From: PALSA-1180 sp964624625 | Lineage (GTDB): Bacteria; Oederibacteriota; Muellerivitia; Muellerivitales; Muellerivitaceae | Direction: 5' to 3' | Assembly: GCA_964624625.1 (NCBI GenBank) | Contig: CAZUXW010000002.1 | Location: forward strand, 1 to 64,000 | Length of the DNA stretch: 64,000 nt | Shown here: one piece after another, positions 49,585 to 59,350 of the stretch | How positions within the stretch are numbered: position 1 is the first letter of the stretch | How the letters are laid out: the number at the start of each line of letters is the position of its first letter | Position numbers and translations under genes: made by a program | Notes under the pieces: generated by a model | Database searches by the model: none | Told to the model about the DNA's origin: nothing | Seen by the model: only the letters and a program-made list of their open reading frames with translations

Positions 49585-50597
49585 AGGGACGCCAATTACC
49601 CGAGGCTTTCCTGGAAAAACTCCGCCGATTGGTTCCGGTGAACCAATGGGAAAGGGTCTCCAAAAGCTTTAACACGGACAAGCCCACCACGTTCCGCGTG
49701 AACACCATCAAAACCAACGGGCCCTCCATCCGGGAAAAACTGGAGTCCCAGGGAATGAAAATGGAGAACGTCCCCTGGTACAGGGACGCCTTCATCCTTC
49801 GAAAGGGATCGCAAAGGGAATTGGAGAAAACCGATCCCTACCTCAAGGGGGATATTTACGTCCAAGGCCTCTCCAGCATGATCCCGCCCCTGGTCCTGAA
49901 CCCCCAGCCGGGCGAATTGGTGCTGGACTTAACCGCCGCCCCGGGAAGTAAAACCACCCAAATGGCCTGCTTGATGAAGGGGCTGGGGCAAATCGTCGCG
50001 AACGATAACAATCCCATCCGGGTGGAGAAATTAAGGGCCAACGTGGACCACCAGGGAGCCACCTTGGTCAATGTTCCCGACGCCGGCGACGGCGGGCTCT
50101 TGTGGAAAAATCACTTGGAAGTCTTCGACCGGGTTCTCTTGGACGCACCCTGCAGTTCGGAAGGTCGCTTTTTGCTGGAGGAGCCCTCCACCTACGGCTA
50201 TTGGAGAAAGGACACCAACCAAAAGATGGCGAAAGAGCAGAGGCGGCTTTTCAAGTCGGCCTTTTACTCCCTGAAGCCGGGCGGCACGATGGTTTATTCC
50301 ACCTGCACCTTCGCGCCGGAGGAAAACGAGATGGTGCTGAACTGGGCCCTTGAAACTTACGGCGACAGCCTTGAAATCGAGGATTTTTCCCTGACCTTGC
50401 CCGCTGCCACGAGGGGCCTGTCGGGTTGGGACGGCTTGAAATTTCATCCCGCCGTTGTAAAATCCCTGCGCGTGCTTCCCAACTCCGACATGGAGGGATT
50501 TTTCGTGGCGAAACTGCGGAAGACCAAATCCGTCCCGCCGCCGCCTCCCCAAGATTTTTCGCACACGAATACTAAGTCTGACGACAAAAACGATTGA
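49578..50597 (+). CDS. RsmB/NOP family RNA (cytosine-5) methyltransferase
   Basis: Protein of 339 residues. SAM fold DLTAAPGSKTTQMA, catalytic DAPCSSEGRF and YSTCTFAPEENE with two Cys, as in RNA m5C methyltransferases. Starts with GTG at 49578. Pro-rich C-terminal tail. Overlaps DUF2461. Confidence 0.93.
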   Translation: MVKGRQLPEAFLEKLRRLVPVNQWERVSKSFNTDKPTTFRVNTIKTNGPSIREKLESQGMKMENVPWYRDAFILRKGSQRELEKTDPYLKGDIYVQGLSSMIPPLVLNPQPGELVLDLTAAPGSKTTQMACLMKGLGQIVANDNNPIRVEKLRANVDHQGATLVNVPDAGDGGLLWKNHLEVFDRVLLDAPCSSEGRFLLEEPSTYGYWRKDTNQKMAKEQRRLFKSAFYSLKPGGTMVYSTCTFAPEENEMVLNWALETYGDSLEIEDFSLTLPAATRGLSGWDGLKFHPAVVKSLRVLPNSDMEGFFVAKLRKTKSVPPPPPQDFSHTNTKSDDKND

Positions 50598-50627
50598 ACC
50601 ACCAAGACACCAAGGGCACCAAGATAG
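50596..50627. repeat. Single repeat arm
   Basis: ACCACCAAGACACCAAGGGC, similar to the arms of other elements but without a partner nearby. Confidence 0.45.
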
Positions 50628-50688
50628 GCTTTCGTTTTAAAATTCCTAACTCCTAATTACTAACTAATAATTGGCCAGGAGGCCGAAC

Positions 50689-51132
50689 ATGCATCGGGGA
50701 TTGCGTTGTAAAAATTTCGGGGACATGCGCTCCGAGCTGGACCGGCTGGGCGGCGGCCCTGTGGAAACCACCGGCAACTGGTCCTATTTCCAAATCATCA
50801 CCCACCTGACCCAGGCAGTGGAGGGAAGCATGAAAGGCGTCAAACGGGAAATGCCCTTTTGGAAAAAACATATCCTGGGACCGATGCTTTACCATCTATT
50901 CGTATTTCGGGGCTACATCCCCCAGGGCATCAAGGGACGTCCGGTGGAACGGGTTGAGGGAAATGAGACGCTGGCCGTCGCGCAATTCCGTAAAGCCTTG
51001 GACGACTTTGAAAAATTCGAGGGCCCCTTCAGCGACCATCCCATCCTGGGACCGCTCAATAAAAGGCAATGGGCGAATTTCCACCCATTGCACTTCGCCA
51101 ACCACGTAGGCCACACCAAGTTAAAAACTTAA
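50689..51132 (+). CDS. DUF1569/DinB-like protein
   Basis: Protein of 147 residues. GNWSYFQIITHLTQAVEGSMKG and HPLHFANHVGHTK carry the His residues of the DinB-like metal-binding helical bundle. AGGAGG precedes the ATG at 50689. Confidence 0.82.
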   Translation: MHRGLRCKNFGDMRSELDRLGGGPVETTGNWSYFQIITHLTQAVEGSMKGVKREMPFWKKHILGPMLYHLFVFRGYIPQGIKGRPVERVEGNETLAVAQFRKALDDFEKFEGPFSDHPILGPLNKRQWANFHPLHFANHVGHTKLKT

Positions 51133-51141
51133 AACATCCTC

Positions 51142-51226
51142 CGCCACGAAGGCGCGAAGTTCACGAAGAAAAGCCAAAATCAATGCTTTGTTGGTTTACT
51201 TCGAGGTCTTCGTGACTTCGTGGCGA
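51142..51226. repeat. Intergenic inverted-repeat element
   Basis: CGCCACGAAGGCGCGAAGTT near 51142 and TCTTCGTGACTTCGTGGCG (51207-51225) are imperfect complements around an AT-rich core. Between the convergent DUF1569 and LivM genes. Confidence 0.65.
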
Positions 51227-51233
51227 ATTATTT

Positions 51234-52118
51234 TCATGTCGTTTTTTTTATTTTAAGCAGTTCCCACAGTTCTTTCCTGCCAAACATCCCCTTGGGCCGG
51301 ATCATCATCATCAGGATGAGCAGAAAAGAATAAATCACCATCCTTAAATCCACATGGGTCCAGTCCTGCAGGGGCCGAAGGGCCTCTGGCAGGAGGGTTA
51401 AAAGAAACGCGGCGATCACCGAGCCGGATACCGATCCCATGCCCCCCAGGACCACCATGATCACGATTTCCACCGACTTCATGAATCCGAAGGAACTGGG
51501 ATTGATGTAGCAAAGGTAATGGGCGAAGAGCCCTCCCGCCACGCCTGCCACCGAGGCGGAAATAGTGAAGGCCTGGACCTTGTAGCGGGTCGTGTCCACC
51601 CCAGCGGCCTCGGCCGCGATCTCGTTTTCCCGCACCGCCAGGAGCGCCCTGCCGTGGGTGGACAGGACGAAGCGGTGGGTGGCTATTACACAAAGGGCCA
51701 GGATGAAAGCCACCAGAAAGGCGCTGGTGCTTCTCGGGATACCGATAAAACCCCTAGCCCCCCCGACCGATTGGATGTTGAGGATCACGACGCGGATGAT
51801 TTCCCCGAATCCCAAGGTCACAATGGCCAGGTAATCCCCTTTCAACCGCAGGGACGGAAGTCCCACCAGGTAGCCCACTAACCCGCTGGCCAAGGCCGCG
51901 GCCAAAAGTGACAAAAGGAACGCGCATTGGTCCCCCATCATCGTCCCATGCAGGGCTCCCAAACCAAAAACATTCACCGATGCCGCCGTGTAGGCGCCCA
52001 CGGCCATGAATCCCGCGTGGCCCAGGGAAAATTGGCCCGAGAGCCCGTTGACCAGGTTCAGCGACACCGCGAGGATGGCATTGATACAAGCCAGCATGAA
52101 TATCTCGGTGAAGTAAGG
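51234..52118 (-). CDS. livM: Branched-chain amino acid ABC permease LivM, 5' end in gap
   Basis: About 294 residues visible, missing roughly 30 at the N-terminus, which fall in the scaffold gap. GHAGFMAVGAYTAA, ASLLVGYLVG-like helices, LPSLRLKGDYLAIVTLGFGEI and GGMGSVSGSVIAAF are LivM signatures. Reads through the Ns in frame with LivH only by chance; they are two genes. Confidence 0.88.
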   Translation of the reverse strand, partial: PYFTEIFMLACINAILAVSLNLVNGLSGQFSLGHAGFMAVGAYTAASVNVFGLGALHGTMMGDQCAFLLSLLAAALASGLVGYLVGLPSLRLKGDYLAIVTLGFGEIIRVVILNIQSVGGARGFIGIPRSTSAFLVAFILALCVIATHRFVLSTHGRALLAVRENEIAAEAAGVDTTRYKVQAFTISASVAGVAGGLFAHYLCYINPSSFGFMKSVEIVIMVVLGGMGSVSGSVIAAFLLTLLPEALRPLQDWTHVDLRMVIYSFLLILMMMIRPKGMFGRKELWELLKIKKTT

Positions 52119-52218
52119 NNNNNNNNNNNNNNNNNNNNNNNNNNNNNNNNNNNNNNNNNNNNNNNNNNNNNNNNNNNNNNNNNNNNNNNNNNNNNNNNNN
52201 NNNNNNNNNNNNNNNNNN
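52119..52218. other. 100-N scaffold gap between livH and livM
   Basis: From normal LivH and LivM lengths about 60 residues plus the junction are missing, so the true gap is probably near 200 bp, not 100. Confidence 0.6.
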
Positions 52219-53009
52219 ACCACCATGGCCTCGGAAACACCCATGAGAAATCCCCCTACCACTGCCCCGCGGATTGAGCCAATGCCCCCCAATACCGCCG
52301 CCACGAAAGCCTTCAACCCGATCATCACCCCCATCAAGGGATCCACCCTCGGATAGGAGATGCAGACGAGGATTCCCGCCGCCGCCGCTAGGGCCGACCC
52401 GATGACGAAGGTGAAGGAGATGATTTTGTCCGTGTTGATGCCGACGAGCGAGGCGGTCTCGTGGGAATGGGAAACCGCCCTCATGGCCCGGCCCAACTTC
52501 GTTTTCAACACAATGAATTCCAAAAGAATCATGAGGATCAAGGAGGTAAAAAAGACGGTGACTTGCTGGTTCGTCACGGCCACCTGGCCGAATTGGAATA
52601 AGGCGACATTGGGCATGATTTCAGGGAAAACCCTCGGCGTTGCCCCAAAAACCACTTGGCCCAGGTTTTCCAGAAGGAGGGAAAGCCCCACCGCCGTGAT
52701 GAGCAAATTCAACTTCGGAGCGCCGCGCAGGGGCCGGTATGCGAAACGCTCAATCAGGAACCCCAGGAGGGCCGAGGCCAGCATGGCCGCGATGAGGACG
52801 AGCAAAAAAGTAAGCAGGCTCGGATTTTCGGGAGCGTGCAGGGCCAAGGCCGCGAAAAGCCCGGCGTAGGCGCCGATCATCACGATATCGCCATGGGCAA
52901 AATTGATCAGCCTCAGGATGCCGTAAACCATGGTGTATCCCAGGGCAATGAGGGCATAGATGGACCCAAGGGCTGTGCCATTCAGCAATAGTTGGAAAAA
53001 ACCTTCCAT
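52219..53009 (-). CDS. livH: Branched-chain amino acid ABC permease LivH, 3' end in gap
   Basis: 263 residues visible of a usual 290-300. ALGYTMVYGILRLINFAHGDIVM, RAMRAVSHSHETASLVGI and VLGGIGSIRGAVVGGF are LivH signatures. ATG at 53009 after AAAGGA. No LivF or LivG genes in the window; LivK is at 55,857. Confidence 0.9.
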
Positions 53010-53177
53010 AATATCCTTTGGGGCTATCATCCGGGGAATCCATCGGCCAACAGCCCCAGTTTAGATAAAAGACCCCCTACACTAAACACAAAAACATCAC
53101 CTTTACCCTTTCCGCATATTGACAAGATTCATCCGTAAGCCAATATTAGCTCAACTCAAATCCTCCACGGGAGAACC

Positions 53178-54341
53178 ATGGCCACCCGCAAAACCGTCTT
53201 AATCGTCAATCTGGTGCTGAGCTTATTTTTCCTCATGAACGCCCTGACAATTTGGTCGGGACTTTCCCTTTATCCCGGGCATTGGCACCTTATATTCATT
53301 TCGGGGGTTTTGGGCAACATCCTCTGGCTCCTTTTGCCCTTAATCTTGAAAAGCCACTCCTCCCACTTTTTCCGGGTCTCCCGGGCCATTTTCGGCCCCC
53401 TCTGGGTCTTTTGGAACCTGCTGATTTTCCTCTACTCGGCCTTCATGCTCATTCTGGGAATCCTTTGGGTCGCCATTTTCGCCTGGAAATGGATTCCCTT
53501 CCTCGATTTCGCCCAGGTTCCCTCCAATGTTTTTTTGATCATCCTGGGGGCAATCTGCGTCACCGGCTTTTTTCAATCCCTCTTTTTGATCAATGTGGAA
53601 AAAGTTTTAATCCGCGTCAAAAATCTTCCCCCGGAATTCGCCGGCTTCAAGATCGCGATGCTCTCGGATCTCCACGTGGGCCAATTCACCCGTTTGCACC
53701 GGCTTGAGCAATTCGCCCTGGCCGCCCAAAGGGAAAAGCCCGATCTCTTCGTGGTTTGCGGCGACATCACCGACGATGATCCCCACTACCTGCCGAAGTT
53801 CCTCCGAAGCCTGGAGGTTTTGGACCCCTACCTGATGGCGGTCGGGGTTTTAGGCAACCATGACGTTTACGCCAATCCCGAAAAGACCCTGCGCGTTTTG
53901 GAGGACAGCCGGCTTCAAATGCTGGTCAATGAGGGCCTGGAAATAAAAAGAGGCGAGGCCTCCCTTTGGCTGGCGGGCGTGGGCGACCAGGGCGCGAGGC
54001 GTTTCGGGAAGTGGGGATCGGTGGCACCTGATTTCGACAAAGCCCTGGAAGGAAAACCCCGGGCTGCCGCCACAGTCCTCCTTTGCCACCAACCCCAGGG
54101 ATTCAAGGACGCGGTGGAGCGCAGGGTCGAGTTAACCCTGAGCGGCCATACCCACGCGGGACAATTCGGATTCCGCTTCCTCAATTGGTCCCTGGCTAAG
54201 CCTTTCTTCAAGTACCACCTGGGCCATTTTCAGGAGGGAGAAAGCCAGCTTTACGTGACCGCGGGGACGGGCCATTGGGCCCTGCCCATCCGGTTCGGCC
54301 ATTGGCCGGAAGTAAGCCTTATCGAGCTGCAGCCCGAATAA
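53178..54341 (+). CDS. Membrane-anchored calcineurin-like metallophosphoesterase
   Basis: Protein of 387 residues. About four N-terminal membrane segments, then SDLHVG, CGDITDD, GNHDVY and SGHTHAG. Same architecture as the protein at 6,712; the two are paralogues or share an ancestor. Divergent from livH. Confidence 0.9.
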   Translation: MATRKTVLIVNLVLSLFFLMNALTIWSGLSLYPGHWHLIFISGVLGNILWLLLPLILKSHSSHFFRVSRAIFGPLWVFWNLLIFLYSAFMLILGILWVAIFAWKWIPFLDFAQVPSNVFLIILGAICVTGFFQSLFLINVEKVLIRVKNLPPEFAGFKIAMLSDLHVGQFTRLHRLEQFALAAQREKPDLFVVCGDITDDDPHYLPKFLRSLEVLDPYLMAVGVLGNHDVYANPEKTLRVLEDSRLQMLVNEGLEIKRGEASLWLAGVGDQGARRFGKWGSVAPDFDKALEGKPRAAATVLLCHQPQGFKDAVERRVELTLSGHTHAGQFGFRFLNWSLAKPFFKYHLGHFQEGESQLYVTAGTGHWALPIRFGHWPEVSLIELQPE

Positions 54342-54348
54342 ATATTCT

Positions 54349-54481
54349 TACCACGGAGATTCGAAGCCAGCGGAGAGAAATACACATCTTTTGGGAAATA
54401 ACTTCTCAAGCCCGAGCCTCTTCGGGCAAAATTTTCAACCGCCCAAAAAAGATTCGTCTTTCTTCGCCCCTCCGTGGTAAA
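54349..54481. repeat. Intergenic inverted-repeat element
   Basis: TTACCACGGAGATTCGAAG near 54349 and CTTCGCCCCTCCGTGGTAA (54463-54481) as imperfect complements around a core with a small GAGCCTCTTCGGGC hairpin. Confidence 0.6.
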
Positions 54482-54526
54482 TGCCTTTGTGGCAAGACTA
54501 TATAATCTTTACGAAGGAAGGTTTTC

Positions 54527-55675
54527 ATGCTCATCTACGCGGATAAAAATATCGCCGAGGTCGCGGCCGGATTTTCCGACTTGGGCGATCTTCAACTCTA
54601 TCAGCCCGGCAAAATAGATAAAAACATCCTCGAAAAAGCCGACGCGCTCGTCGTGCGTTCGGTCACGAAGGTCAATCAGGAACTTCTCAGCCAAAGCAAG
54701 GTTCAATTCGTGGGCAGTGTCACGGCCGGATTCAACCACGTGGACACAAGCTACTTATCCAGCCGCGGCACGGCCTTTTTCTCGGCCCCGGGCTGCAACG
54801 CGGTATCCGTGTCCGATTACATCACCGGGGTACTGTTGGAATTATCCCTCAGGGGAAAAGTAAACCTAAAAACCGGACGGATCGGCATTGTCGGATTTGG
54901 CTGTGTGGGAAAGCAGGTTGATCGGGTGGCCCAGGCTCTCGGATTAAAAACCCTCCTTCATGATCCCCCGCTGGAACGGGAGGCGATTGCTTCCGGCCTG
55001 CCCCATTCTTTCATCTCCCTGGATGAAATTTTGGATTGTGACGTTATCACGATCCATGTTCCCTATGAGAAAAAAGGACCGGACGCCACTCATCAACTTT
55101 TCAACGAGGGAAGGCTGAAACGGATCAAAAAGGGAGCGGTCTTGATGAATATCTCTCGAGGCGGAATCGTTGACGAGCAAACCTTGATGGCGCTTCTGCA
55201 AAAAGGCCAACTGGGCGGCGCCGTGCTGGACACCTGGGACAACGAGCCCAACATCAACACCGGACTCTTTCCCTATTTGGATTTCGCCACACCCCATATC
55301 GCGGGCCATTCCTGGAACGGAAAAGTTAACGGGGTGAGGATGATCCGGAGCTCGCTTTGCGGGCATTTCAAAATAAAAGAAACCCCCGTTCCCTATTCGG
55401 TTTCGTTATCCGCCGATTTATCGGCGGAAGAAACGAAGAATTGGAAGCTCATGGATTTCGTGAAAAGAACCTACGACGTGAATGTGGATGACCAGGGGCT
55501 AAGGGAAGCGATGAATAAAGAACCGGGATCAGGCACGCCGATATTCGAGGCCCTTCGCCAAAATTACCGCCAACGGCCGGAATTTTCGGATTTTACCTTT
55601 CCGGCAACCACGACTGAAAAAACCCTGGCCCAAACCCTTATCAAACTCAGGTTTAAACCTTCCGCCAACCGTTAA
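54527..55675 (+). CDS. pdxB: 4-phosphoerythronate dehydrogenase PdxB
   Basis: Protein of 382 residues, the usual length. Oxidises 4-phosphoerythronate in pyridoxal-phosphate synthesis. D-2-hydroxyacid dehydrogenase motifs: GRIGIVGFGCVGKQV (NAD), VLMNISRGGIVDEQTL, DTWDNEP and HIAGHSWNGK, plus the N-terminal FVGSVTAGFNHVD of PdxB. AAGGAAGG precedes the ATG. Confidence 0.93.
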   Translation: MLIYADKNIAEVAAGFSDLGDLQLYQPGKIDKNILEKADALVVRSVTKVNQELLSQSKVQFVGSVTAGFNHVDTSYLSSRGTAFFSAPGCNAVSVSDYITGVLLELSLRGKVNLKTGRIGIVGFGCVGKQVDRVAQALGLKTLLHDPPLEREAIASGLPHSFISLDEILDCDVITIHVPYEKKGPDATHQLFNEGRLKRIKKGAVLMNISRGGIVDEQTLMALLQKGQLGGAVLDTWDNEPNINTGLFPYLDFATPHIAGHSWNGKVNGVRMIRSSLCGHFKIKETPVPYSVSLSADLSAEETKNWKLMDFVKRTYDVNVDDQGLREAMNKEPGSGTPIFEALRQNYRQRPEFSDFTFPATTTEKTLAQTLIKLRFKPSANR

Positions 55676-55696
55676 ACCCTCAAAGAAAAACGGCAA

Positions 55697-55850
55697 CACC
55701 TTTTCACCACAGNNNNNNNNNNNNNNNNNNNNNNNNNNNNNNNNNNNNNNNNNNNNNNNNNNNNNNNNNNNNNNNNNNNNNNNNNNNNNNNNNNNNNNNN
55801 NNNNNNNNNNNNACCACAGAGGCACAGTTAGGGGCTTGTGGTGAATAGGT
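55697..55850. repeat. Intergenic repeat element interrupted by scaffold gap
   Basis: CACCACAG on the left and ACCACAGAGGCACAG on the right of the N stretch, then CTTGTGGTGAA as closing arm. Same family as the element at 42,832. The repeat probably caused the assembly break. Confidence 0.55.
55713..55812. other. 100-N scaffold gap inside a repeat
   Basis: Exactly 100 N; length is a placeholder. Confidence 0.9.
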
Positions 55851-55856
55851 TCTGAC

Positions 55857-56990
55857 TTAAGGATTTACGGTGGTGACGTAAGAAGCCTTGTTGTTCCCGA
55901 TCTTCAGCACCACAGCCGACTTGACCGCGTCGCGGTTGGCGTCCAGGCTGATGGATCCGGTGATTCCCACGAAATTCTTGGTGGCGGCGATGGCGTCGCG
56001 TAGGTCCGGGCCGTTTAAGGACTTGGAGCCCTTCATGGCCTCGGCCATGACTCCCGCCGCGTCGTAGCCCAAGGTCGCCAGTGCGTCAGGCGTATGGCCG
56101 TACTTGGCCTGGTATTTCTTGACGAAGGACTGGACCTTGGGGTCAGTTGATTCGGAGGAGGAATGGGTGGAGAAGTAACAGCCATCCAAGGCCTTGCCAC
56201 CAATCTCATAAAGTTTGTCTGATTCCCACCCGTCGCCGCCCAAGAGCGGCACCTTCACGCCCAATTCCCTGGCTTGCTTGGCGATGAGGCCCACCTCTCC
56301 GTAATAGCCTGGCACAAAAATCACATCCGGCTTTTTACCCCTGATGGAGGTGAGTTGGGATTTGAAATCTACGTCCCCTCCCACGAAGCTCTCGTCCGAG
56401 GCGATAATCCCACCCTTTTCCTTGAAGCGCTTCACGAAGAAATCAGCCAGGCCCATGCTGTAATCGCTTTTCTGGTCGCGGAGGATGCAAGCGGTCTTGG
56501 CCTTCAAGTTCTGCATCGCGAAGTCGGCCATCACCTGGCCCTGGAAGGGATCGATGAAACAGACGCGGAAAATATAATCGCCCACTTGGGTGACTTTAGG
56601 GTTGGTGGAAGAAGGCGAGATCATGGGAACCTTGCGTTCCTGGCAAATGGGGGCCGCCGCCAGGGAAAGGGAGCTGGCCACTTCTCCGAGCACCACCTGG
56701 ACCCGGTTCTGGGTGATGAGTTTGGTCACGGCGATAGCCGCTTCCTCAGGCTTACCCTGGTCGTCCATGGTAATGACCTTGAAGGTCTTGCCGTTGATCC
56801 CGCCAGCCGCGTTCAGTTCCTCGACGGCCAATTGGATTCCCTCATGGGTGGAAATGCCGAAGGTGGCCTGGGCTCCGGTCAGGGAACCAAACTCGCCGAT
56901 GCGGATCTCATTCTCATTCATCTTCGGCCCGCAGGAAACCGCTAGGACTAAAGCCAAAAGGCTCAGAACCGCCAGGACGCGTCGTTGCAT
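55857..56990 (-). CDS. LivK-type substrate-binding lipoprotein
   Basis: Protein of 377 residues. Lipobox LAVSC (Cys at about 20), then type I periplasmic-binding fold: IRIGEFGSLTGAQATFGIST and SLSLAAAPICQERKVPMISPSSTNP. Binds branched-chain amino acids or a related ligand for LivHM. Separated from livH by the metallophosphoesterase and pdxB on the other strand. Confidence 0.9.
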   Translation of the reverse strand: MQRRVLAVLSLLALVLAVSCGPKMNENEIRIGEFGSLTGAQATFGISTHEGIQLAVEELNAAGGINGKTFKVITMDDQGKPEEAAIAVTKLITQNRVQVVLGEVASSLSLAAAPICQERKVPMISPSSTNPKVTQVGDYIFRVCFIDPFQGQVMADFAMQNLKAKTACILRDQKSDYSMGLADFFVKRFKEKGGIIASDESFVGGDVDFKSQLTSIRGKKPDVIFVPGYYGEVGLIAKQARELGVKVPLLGGDGWESDKLYEIGGKALDGCYFSTHSSSESTDPKVQSFVKKYQAKYGHTPDALATLGYDAAGVMAEAMKGSKSLNGPDLRDAIAATKNFVGITGSISLDANRDAVKSAVVLKIGNNKASYVTTVNP

Positions 56991-57092
56991 AAATCCACCT
57001 CTCGTTGATTGATGTTAAAGGGATGTAAAGGCAGGGCTAGGATAGAAAAGATTGGGGGGGGCGTCAAGAAAGAGAAGGCTCGGTTGGGTTAT

Positions 57093-59303
57093 TTAAAACT
57101 TTTTCCGGTACAGCCTCAGCGCGTTCAAGACCACCGTGATGGAAGACAAGGACATGGCCGCCGCGGCAAGCGAGGGAGGCACCTGGGCGAAGATGGCCAG
57201 GGGCAGGGCCAGCAGGTTGTAACCGAAGGCCCAAAAAAGATTCTGGCGGATGATCTTGAACGTGGCCCGGGAAAGTTTGAGGGCTTCGATCACCTTCGTG
57301 AGGTCCCCCTGCATCAACACCATGTCGCCCGCTTCCTTGGCCACGTCCGTCCCCGACCCTAGGGCGATCCCCAGGTCCGCCGCCGTCAGGGCCGCGGCGT
57401 CGTTATAGCCGTCGCCCACCATGGCCACTTTCAGGCCTTGCTTCTGCAGGACCCGGATATAGTCCAGCTTTCCCTCCGGGCTCACGTTCGCCTTGACGAA
57501 ATCAACCCCCACCCTCTCGCCCACCTTCTGGGCCACCACTTCCCCGTCGCCCGTGAGCAGGTGGATCTTGAGTCCCAGTTTTTTCAGTTCCTGGATGACT
57601 TCCCGGGAATTGGACCTGGGAGGGTCCTCCATCACCAGCACCGCCGCGATTTTTTTGTCCAAGGTCATCAGGGAAACGGTCTGGCCTCCCAGCCGGTAGG
57701 CTTCCACGTTGGCGCGGATCTTATCGGAAGTGAAAACGCCCTCCTGGGATTCGATATAGGCCTTGGTTCCAACCGCCACGTGATGCCCCTCCACGGTGCC
57801 TTGGATTCCGGCGCCGGGCGTTTCCGTTATCCTCTCGGCGGTGGGAAGGATCAGATCCAACACCATCACTTCCTTGAGAATGGCAAAGGCCAGGGGATGG
57901 TTGGTTCCCATTTCCACCGAGGCGGCGTACCTTAAAAGCTGCTCTTCCTGGTAGCCTTCCAGGACCAAAATATCCACCAACCGGGGTTTTCCCTCGGTCA
58001 AGGTCCCGGTTTTATCAAATACCATCGCGTCAATTCGCCGGGACTTTTCCAAAACCTCGGCCCTGCGGATAAGGATGCTGCGTTTGGCTCCCACCCCGAT
58101 TCCCGCCATCAAGGCGATGGGCGTCGCCAATCCCAGGGCGCAAGGGCAGGCGATGACGAGGACCGCGATGGCGTGCTGGAGGCCTTCCGTCAAGGGCTGG
58201 CCCGCGATCCATTTCCAACCCAGGAGGGTGGCCAGGGACAGGAGGAGGACCACCGGGACGAAGATGGACGCGGCGCGGTCCGCGGTCGCTTGGATCGGAG
58301 CCTTCGACCCCTGGGCCTCCTCCACGAGCCGGATAATCCTCGCTAAGGCCGTTTCTTTTCCCACCGAACGGGCTTTCATTAAAAGCGTCGTGGTGCCGTT
58401 GAGGGTCCCGGCGAAAAGTTTTTGGCCGGGGCGTTTTTCCACCGGCAGGGCCTCGCCGGTCAGCAGGGACTCATCCACCCGGCCTTTGCCCTCAATCACA
58501 TCCCCGTCCACGGGAATGGACTCGCCGGGCTTGATGTAAAGGTTGTCGCCCCTGCCCACCATTTCCACCGGCACATCCACCTGGTGGGTCTCCGTGATCA
58601 CATGGGCCACTTTGGGCCGGAGGTTCATCAAAAGCTCCATGGCCCGGTTGGCGCGCCGCTTGGTGAAGATCTCCAAATAACGGCCCATCGTGACGAAAAA
58701 GAGGATCAAATTGGACGCGTCAAAGTAAAGGTCCACCGAGTAGCCGGCGAGGGCGGGAAGGGAGCTGAAAAAAGCCGCGGAAGTCCCCAGTGACACCAGC
58801 GTGTCCATGGTCGCCTCCCCCCTCAGCAGCCCCTTGAGGGCGGATTGGTGGAAGGGCCACCCCACGAGAAAAAAAACCGGAACCGCCAGTAAAAACTGGA
58901 CCCAGGGTGAAAGGCTGAAGGAACCGAACCCCATTAAAAGGTGCTGGACCAAAAAAGGCGCGGCGAAAAGGCCGCTTAAAGTCAACCGCCAGCCCAGCCG
59001 GCTTTGCTCGGCCTCGTACATTTTGGAGGCGCGGTATTGGGGGACGTAAGGCGTCGACGAATAGCCGGCCTTCTCAATGGCGACCTGGAGGGCGGTCAAA
59101 TCATTGAAGGCCGGCTCCAATTGGACATAGGCTTTTTGGGAAGCGAAATTGACGACCGCGTCCCTCACCGCGGGGACGGCTTTTAATTTTTTCTCAATTC
59201 GGGCGGCGCAGGAGGCGCAGGTCATGCCTTCCACGGACAAGATCACCGATCGGATGGGAGCCTCTTGGGTCGAGGGGGTCTCGATTGGAGCGTCGGCTGG
59301 CAT
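57093..59303 (-). CDS. copA: Copper-exporting P1B-type ATPase CopA
   Basis: Protein of 736 residues. One N-terminal HMA domain (EGMTCASCAAR), TGE loop in LLTGEALP, CPCALGLATP in the ion channel, phosphorylation site DKTGTLTEGKP, and GDGYNDAAAL hinge. Matches Cu+ ATPases. Starts at ATG 59303. The chaperone gene lies 47 bp upstream on the same strand. Confidence 0.95.
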   Translation of the reverse strand: MPADAPIETPSTQEAPIRSVILSVEGMTCASCAARIEKKLKAVPAVRDAVVNFASQKAYVQLEPAFNDLTALQVAIEKAGYSSTPYVPQYRASKMYEAEQSRLGWRLTLSGLFAAPFLVQHLLMGFGSFSLSPWVQFLLAVPVFFLVGWPFHQSALKGLLRGEATMDTLVSLGTSAAFFSSLPALAGYSVDLYFDASNLILFFVTMGRYLEIFTKRRANRAMELLMNLRPKVAHVITETHQVDVPVEMVGRGDNLYIKPGESIPVDGDVIEGKGRVDESLLTGEALPVEKRPGQKLFAGTLNGTTTLLMKARSVGKETALARIIRLVEEAQGSKAPIQATADRAASIFVPVVLLLSLATLLGWKWIAGQPLTEGLQHAIAVLVIACPCALGLATPIALMAGIGVGAKRSILIRRAEVLEKSRRIDAMVFDKTGTLTEGKPRLVDILVLEGYQEEQLLRYAASVEMGTNHPLAFAILKEVMVLDLILPTAERITETPGAGIQGTVEGHHVAVGTKAYIESQEGVFTSDKIRANVEAYRLGGQTVSLMTLDKKIAAVLVMEDPPRSNSREVIQELKKLGLKIHLLTGDGEVVAQKVGERVGVDFVKANVSPEGKLDYIRVLQKQGLKVAMVGDGYNDAAALTAADLGIALGSGTDVAKEAGDMVLMQGDLTKVIEALKLSRATFKIIRQNLFWAFGYNLLALPLAIFAQVPPSLAAAAMSLSSITVVLNALRLYRKKF

Positions 59304-59350
59304 AGTGGCCCTTAAAAAAGACTTAATTCATTGGACGCCGATAAAAGGCT

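Noticed and set aside
51234..53030. A single open frame through the N gap (598 codons)
   Set aside because: The N-terminal part is LivH and the C-terminal part LivM; the frame joins them only because the N stretch has an arbitrary length.
42832..55850. Repeats as a CRISPR array
   Set aside because: The repeats are inverted pairs, scattered and unequally spaced; no direct repeat-spacer pattern and no cas genes.
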